From: Rhizodiscina lignyota
Taxonomy: Eukaryota > Ascomycota > Dothideomycetes > Aulographales > Rhizodiscinaceae
Reading direction: 5' to 3'
Length of the DNA stretch: 64,000 bases
Assembly (NCBI GenBank): GCA_010015805.1
Contig: ML978122.1
Coordinates: forward strand, 2,762,453 to 2,826,452
Below the pieces are notes generated by a model. The model ran no database searches, was not told the origin of the DNA, and was given only the letters and a program-made list of their open reading frames with translations. Both the position numbers and the translations under genes were made by a program. Shown here piece after piece: positions 58,601-64,000 of this stretch (its first letter is position 1; the number at the start of each line of letters is the position of its first letter).

Positions 58601-59928
58601 GCGCAAGAAGGAAGGCGAAATTCCGGATCCCGATGAAGAGGAACCTTCCCGAGGCGAGCCAAGTGGAACTGCTACGCCCGGCACTCGAGCAGATTCGGTG
58701 TTCACACGCGGTACGAGTGTGTTCGGAGGTCAGCGAATCAGCACTGGACATACGCATGGCCTTACGTACGATTTCACCAAGTACCTGGCAACGCTTCGAT
58801 ATGGCGATACATGGGAGAGACTCAAGACTCGCCAGTCATGCGCTATATGCGATCAACCCCCGGTGACGCCGTGGATCACATCATGCTTTCACATCATGTG
58901 CGCGGATTGCCTCGAAATCCTTCAAACATCGGCAGCGGAGAGGGACATGTCACACGCACGCTGCCCGGACTGTGGCGATATGTTCTACATGGCGAGCCCT
59001 CTTACGGACTGGAGCTTCGACCTTCCGGACGGTGAGGAAGAGGATGGACCGAAGAAAAAGAAGAAGAGAGGTAAGAAAGATGACGGAGGCGAGAAAGGCG
59101 TACCTAGCTGGCTCAATATGCCGAACCAATACCTCCTACCGAGTTCAAAGACAGTTGCAATCAAGGTAAGTTTCCGCGAGAACTGCGACTTAGCGATATA
59201 CAGCTAACTGACTTCTATCTAGGCGCAGATTCTGAACTGGCTTGAAGAGGATCCCGGCACCAAGGTGATTGTCTACTCCCAATTTCTCAGTATGATCCGC
59301 ATCCTCTCTCGTGTATGCATGCAGGAGAAGTGGGGCTACCAGGAGGTAAAATATCATCAACGCTCAACACTAAGGTGTAAATTAGCTGACCAGCTCCAGT
59401 ACCATGGTGAAATGACCATTACAGAGCGTGAAGCTGCAATCAAGAATTTCAAGGAAGAAGATGGAACCAAGGTCTTGATTGCCTCCTTGAGGGCAGGAGG
59501 AGTCGGTCTCAACCTCACGATGGCTAGCAAAGTCATCGTAGTCGATCCATGGTGGAATCTCGCTGTTGAAGAGCAAGCCTTTGCCCGAGTCTTCCGCATC
59601 GGCCAGAAATCTGAGACAGCGATGACACGCTTCGTAGTGGAGAACACCGTCGACGAAGCCATGACGAACATGCAGCGGCGCAAGAAGAATGATATTGACG
59701 AGGTCATGGAGGATGGATCTGGCGGTCGCCGCAAGTAAGTAACGCCCGTTCGAGTATTGTTGGGAGCACATTCTGACATAGAATAGGTTGAGTACAAAGG
59801 AGCTCCTGTCGCTGTTCGGGCCCGTACGTGAGGATGATAACGGTAAGCCGTTTGTGCTTGTTGAAGACAAGGAGCTGGAGCCGGACTTTGATCCCGACGA
59901 TGACGAGGAAGACGGTGACGACGAGTGA
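55670..59928 (+). CDS. SNF2-family helicase with internal RING finger (ULS1/RAD5-like)
   Basis: Seven exons (55670-57401, 57460-57608, 57669-58410, 58474-59165, 59223-59345, 59400-59734, 59787-59928) sum to 1304 residues. A long acidic, disordered N-terminus with Lys-rich segments precedes the ATPase: motif I GGLCADQMGLGKT (near 575), the Walker B variant LDEAQAIKN (near 703), and VISGTPLQNS. A C3HC4-type RING (CAICDQPPVTPW, then CFHIMCADCL, CPDCGDMF; near 996-1040) lies between the helicase halves. The second half has VIVYSQF, SLRAGGVGLNLT and ARVFRIGQKSETAMTRF. A RING inserted in a SNF2 motor defines the RAD5/RAD16/ULS1 group: DNA translocases with ubiquitin or SUMO-targeted ligase activity in DNA-damage tolerance or chromatin. 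I favour ULS1-like because no HIRAN domain is seen. The acidic tail ends EDGDDE. Confidence 0.93.
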
Positions 59929-59980
59929 AATTGGTGAATTGCTTGGATTGAAGGCGTTTGGATGGGGTTGGAAAAATGGG

Positions 59981-60332
59981 TTCAATAATGAACGGGATCC
60001 ACTCGACGGGTTTGGGACTTAGGATTTTTTACGACTTATGACACAACGGGGACTTGGGCATTCTGACTTGGAGTTATTGGAAAAGTGGCGTTCCGGAAAA
60101 ACTATGTACACTATGATGACAGCATGAATATCACAAGAGTATATCTTAATTTCAAACTAAGCTTCAGAAATAGGTTCAACAATAACCAGGATCCACTTGA
60201 TGGCCTTGGAACTTAAGGGTTTAAATAGATTCAACAATAACCAGGATCCACTGGACGGCCTTGGAACTTAGGGTTTCTTACGACTCACAATATAACTGGG
60301 ACTTAGACACTCGACGGCCTTGGGACGTAGGA
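59981..60332. repeat. Degenerate minisatellite, unit of about 45-55 bp
   Basis: Copies at 59981-60024, 60175-60220, 60230-60272 and a partial one at 60308-60332 share TTCAA(C/T)AAT-A-C-GGATCCACT-GA-GG then CTTGGAACTTAGG-like sequence; copies 2 and 3 are nearly identical and 55 bp apart. The first copies are followed by a related TTACGACT-ACA-GGGACTT segment. The array fills the gap between the convergent SNF2 and NirA-like genes and likely lies in their 3' untranslated regions. Confidence 0.75.
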
Positions 60333-60350
60333 TGATCATACATAAACGCG

Positions 60351-63265
60351 CTAAGCGTACCATTGACTCTCATCATAACCTAAGAAACCTCCGAAGCCCA
60401 GACCCTGACTTGTTGGAACTACCGGCCGGGTATTAACACCATTCCCATGCAAATTACCCATGCCCTGTCCCATACCCGCTGCATTTGCACTTTCCATTGC
60501 ACTTAACGCCTTGATTAAAGTACTATTAGACGCCGAAGTGCCCATAGTCATACCTCCTGCATTGCCCATAGCACCACCGACAGGGCCGCCAGAAGTTGGG
60601 GCCAATGGCGGAGACGTCTGCGTTGTAGAACCGAAAGCAGACTCTGGCATGCCCGCCGCAAACCATGCGCCCGCAGCTTCGGCATCTGTCCAGTTGTCGA
60701 AGCCAAGTGCAAGCTGGCTCTGATCATGCATCCACCAATCCTGGCCGTTGTCGCTTGTTCGGAGCAGCTGGTCCACACCGCCGAACATATCCGATGGACT
60801 TGCCCTGGATACCGGTGTAGCGTTTGCAACACTGTCGATGCTCGGTCTCGATTGGATGGTCCCCGGATCGGGCGATGCGCTGGTAGTTGCGGGGGTGGCG
60901 GACGTAATATTGAGATATGCTTGGAGTTCTTGTGCGCTTTGGGGCGGTGGGATGGATCTAGGCGATGCCGCAGCACCACCAGGGAAGTGATTCTGCGTTG
61001 CAGTAGCAGTCGTGACTGGGAGTGGAGGAAGTTGCATGACCTGACTAGGTGAGATCTGTGGTGGCGATAGAGACTGTCTCTGTTCCAACGAGAGATTCTT
61101 CGTCTTTGGCGAGGTAACATAATCAAGCGTGAAGGGACCGAATTTCTCTTCGCATCGTGTCAGGACTTGCGACGCTTCTTCCGGTAGCTCTATATTCCAC
61201 TTTTTGCTCAAGACGCTGAGAATGCTGAGCGTTCGTCTAGCGCAGAGCCACGATTCGGCGATTTCCTCGAGATGCTTCACGCCGTGGGTGATGTCTCGCT
61301 TTGCGTTCTTCTCAGGGAGATTGAGAAGGTGTATTGTGCATGCGTTTTGAATTATGTATATTGCGACATTGCAGATCTGGCGGAGACCGTGAGAGCGTTT
61401 GTACAATCGAAAGAGTTTGGATATCATGGCAGCAGCGCTGGTGCAGAGTTTTCGAGGCGACACATTTGATGGGAGAGGGGAATGCTGAGGAGAGTATTTT
61501 AGGAAAGGACGGAAGAGGTGGATATAAAGCAGTTGGAAGAACATGCTAGGAGGTGTAAGTGCCACATAGATCCCAAGGTTGTAGATCGCGACTTACTGAG
61601 CGACAAGCATATTTGGCAAACCACCTTCCTTCGGCTCGAATTCTTTCGGAAGGTCTCGTCTCCATCCTTCAAGCCGTTGATGAATTTCACTAAGCTTCTT
61701 CAGCTCAGCTTGCTTGCCCTTGGCTTTGTCTATATCGATTGGGTTGTAAAAGTAATTCATGAGATCACCAGAAATCTCGCAGAGCGATGATATTTGCCGT
61801 GCGACAGCTCTTGTCCTGCTCGGCTGGGCATGCGACTGGTTGAATCCTGAATCTGTGTACGCAGCCCATGTTTCCGCATCTTCCGCAGGGAAGACCTCGA
61901 ATTTTGGTACCGTGATTATGGACGAAGGCAGTTGAGGAAGGCGCCCGAGATAGTTGCTCCAGCACTTGTCGAAAAGGAAGCAGCCCCAGAATGTTATCCT
62001 CCTCGCATCTTCGTCTATTTCGTCGCGTGTTGCTAGTGCACCAGAATCCAGATTCAGTCCGAGGTCACAGGCCATTCGGAAGCTCATCCCTGAGTACACC
62101 CAGCCTTTAGCTTCTCTCCCACACCCAGCCTCCCTCACAGACATCAAAGCAAGCGCTTGCACTGTCGGAAGGGATGGCTTCTCATGCTCGTCATTCTCCA
62201 AGATAAGCCGTTTTGCCTCTCTGAAGAAATGTTCTCCGGCTGTAGCAGAGTCGTCCGGATCTGACCTAGCACTTGGACGTGCTGTGAAATGGCATCCCAA
62301 AGCGCACATCGCGTTGACAAGGAGAGGTGTGCAATACTTTCGTCCATTTCCAGATGGCGGATTGCCGAGCATGAAGTCTCTGAAGAATAGTGATTTGGAA
62401 AGCGTCGTGAAATATGCGTAATGCCAGGTGAAATACATGTTAAGCAGATGGGTGACCAGATCCGCTTCGGTCGTAACGGTCGTCCAAGACGTGATGGGAT
62501 TCTCCTGCTGCATCTCGTCTATAAAGTCTAACGACATCATCCCCTCGCCCACATCTTCTCCAGCGCTGTGTCCCGCGAATAACAGATGCGAAGTGCCGCC
62601 GATATATCTCGTGAAGCCATCTTCCAGTCGTAGTTCACCCATCTTGCCGGACAACTGCTTCTCAAATTCGGGCTTTGTTGACATATCCTCTTCATCTTCG
62701 GACGCGAAGTCCTCATCCTCCTCTTCTATGCCAGCTTCCTTGGCAAGTATGCCTTCCGCAACCGTGTCGAGACTCTCGCATGTTCGTATGGATTTTATCA
62801 GGTCTGGTACCTCTCCTTCAGGATAATTCAGGATTGCTTGTATGAGTACCTCGAGCGTCGAGTTCCGCGTCTTCAGCTTGTCAATGTCCTTCTTGTACAC
62901 TCCCTTCCGCCGATGGTCAGAGTTCGGGTCGTACACGCATTCGGTATTGTATACAGAGGCGCAAGACGAGCACGCAGGCAAGTTACCATCGCACTGGGAT
63001 TCAATATCAGCTTCATGCATACAACCGCGGCGACAATTGCATTGGGATCCGCGCCATTGGGGCATACTTTACTCTTCCGCCGCCGACACGCTATACACGC
63101 GGTACTAACACACCTCCTCTTTGCCGCCTCGTCTGCAGAGACATCCTTTTTCCGATTCCGCACGCGCGCCTTTGGTCTCTGCGCCTGCTCAGGAAGCTGT
63201 GTCGCGGCGTAGCTCTCAGCATTGGTGGCGGGCGGAGCGGGTTGTAGAGGGCTAATGTTGTCCAT
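60351..63265 (-). CDS. nirA: NirA/NIT4-like Zn2Cys6 transcription factor
   Basis: Three exons (63265-63068, 62993-61597, 61545-60351; introns 74 and 51 nt) give 929 residues. The DNA-binding domain has six Cys at 57, 60, 67, 74, 77 and 85 (CIACRRRKSK, then CDGNLPACSSC), split by the first intron between KSK and CDG. The linker NSDHRRKGVYKKDIDKLKT and helix NSTLEVLIQAILNYPEGE match the nitrate regulators NirA (Aspergillus) and NIT-4 (Neurospora), which switch on nitrate and nitrite reductase genes together with the GATA factor AreA. The fungal-specific TF middle domain spans about 190-560 (KGWVYSGMSFRMACDLGLNL, RRITFWGCFLFDKCWSNYLG). The C-terminus is Pro/Thr/Ser/Gly-rich, the likely activation region, ending DESQWYA. 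No nitrate genes are nearby. Confidence 0.88.
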
Positions 63266-64000
63266 TGAGCCTCAGGCTGTTCGAGCAGTAGCCTAGAAGC
63301 ACTCTCAGGTTACTGCGCCATGCCGCGCATCGAATATTTACTTGATGTCCGGGGTCTGGGAGTCAGAAAGGTCTTTAGTCAGGCGCCCGCTCGGTCGTAA
63401 ATCTAGAAGGCGGTCGGTGCCACGGAATTTGTCCGCGGCTTGCTGTTGATTTCAATCTTTGCGGTATTTCTGATCCGAGAAGGATTTGACGTGACTCCCA
63501 AAGCTCACAGAATCAGGATTAAATGAATCTCGAGGTTGAGGTATATTCCTGCTTACAAAAGAACGAAATTGATAGGTGGTGCCCAGCTGAGACGCCAGTG
63601 GTGCCCCCACCTCCGCAGTTATCAGCCCAAAGGGGAAAGGTGTGGAAGATTCATGCATAATCTGTGCAGAACCTCAGATATCTGGCGGATCGGAGATAGA
63701 TCCACTATCTCGCTAACTCGATGGGCAGACAGGGGCAGTTTCGCCGTCATTCTGATGTAGTCTCGTCCATGATGTTAAGAACCAATGTGCCAATGTCGAC
63801 TTGACTGTATTGGGTCTGATTCAATGCAAGTGCATAAGGGCGACAACAATTAGAACGCAAAACTGTATTGATAAGAATTCATAACTGTCTTGTATTCGTA
63901 CTCGTAACTCGTAGTTCATTCATCATAACGAACGTCGGGGGTATCATACCATGCACTATTCTCATGCAATCCCAAGCCACCTGCGCAATGCAATGCCGTC
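63266..64000. other. Upstream region of the NirA-like gene
   Basis: 735 bp to the window edge, presumably promoter and leader. No supported gene; ORFs of 68 and 74 codons look random. Confidence 0.5.

Noticed and set aside
1-64000. CRISPR arrays, bacterial operons, prophage or integrated virus
   Set aside because: No regularly spaced repeats of CRISPR type and no phage or viral structural genes seen; gene structure is fungal throughout.

Overview
This window is nuclear DNA of a filamentous ascomycete (Pezizomycotina). The evidence is genes split by short introns (mostly 43-80 nt, with GTAAGT-like donors and CTAAC/CTGAC branch points), intergenic gaps of 0.2-2 kb, and a gene set typical of such fungi: NirA-like zinc-cluster factor, nudA-type dynein heavy chain, a histone H4 variant, peroxisomal Lon. 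A Dothideomycete is my best guess, from overall protein character only. All exon borders were placed by hand from splice signals and reading-frame continuity, and every multi-exon model sums to a multiple of three.

Layout. 1-8 kb: the edge of an unidentified low-complexity protein gene (-), a classical short-chain dehydrogenase (+), a small conserved-looking four-exon gene (-), peroxin PEX12 (-) and the poly(A) factor FIP1 (-). FIP1 shares a 281-bp promoter region with the GLFG nucleoporin NUP49 (+). 11-17 kb: a three-exon HpcH/HpaI-type aldolase (-), a broken repeat-derived reading frame with two in-frame TAG codons, about 1.8 kb of gene-poor DNA, and an ALDH3-like aldehyde dehydrogenase (+). 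17.7-23 kb: a seven-exon 1614-residue protein with an N-terminal GHKL ATPase and a C-terminal NO VEIN/DUF3883-type domain. 23.3-36.5 kb: the cytoplasmic dynein heavy chain (-), almost all in one 12.3-kb exon. 38-44 kb: a DUF4188 membrane protein (+), a divergent histone H4 variant with a 14-nt microexon (-), and Lon protease ending in the peroxisomal signal SRL (-). 44-46 kb: an old tandem duplication and an unrecognised Cys/His-containing gene. 47-54 kb: ATP25-like (-) and NMD3 (+) in divergent orientation, then a vacuolar-type Ca2+/H+ exchanger (+). 55.7-63.3 kb: a RING-bearing SNF2 helicase (+), a degenerate minisatellite, and the NirA/NIT4-like regulator (-).

Most genes are housekeeping and not functionally linked. 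Loose themes are peroxisome upkeep (PEX12, Lon), nuclear transport and RNA processing (FIP1, NUP49, NMD3) and chromatin (H4 variant, SNF2-RING helicase). The unusual parts are the GHKL/NO VEIN-like protein beside a relic-rich, gene-poor stretch, and the H4 variant with its microexon and upstream telomere-like AACCCT motifs.
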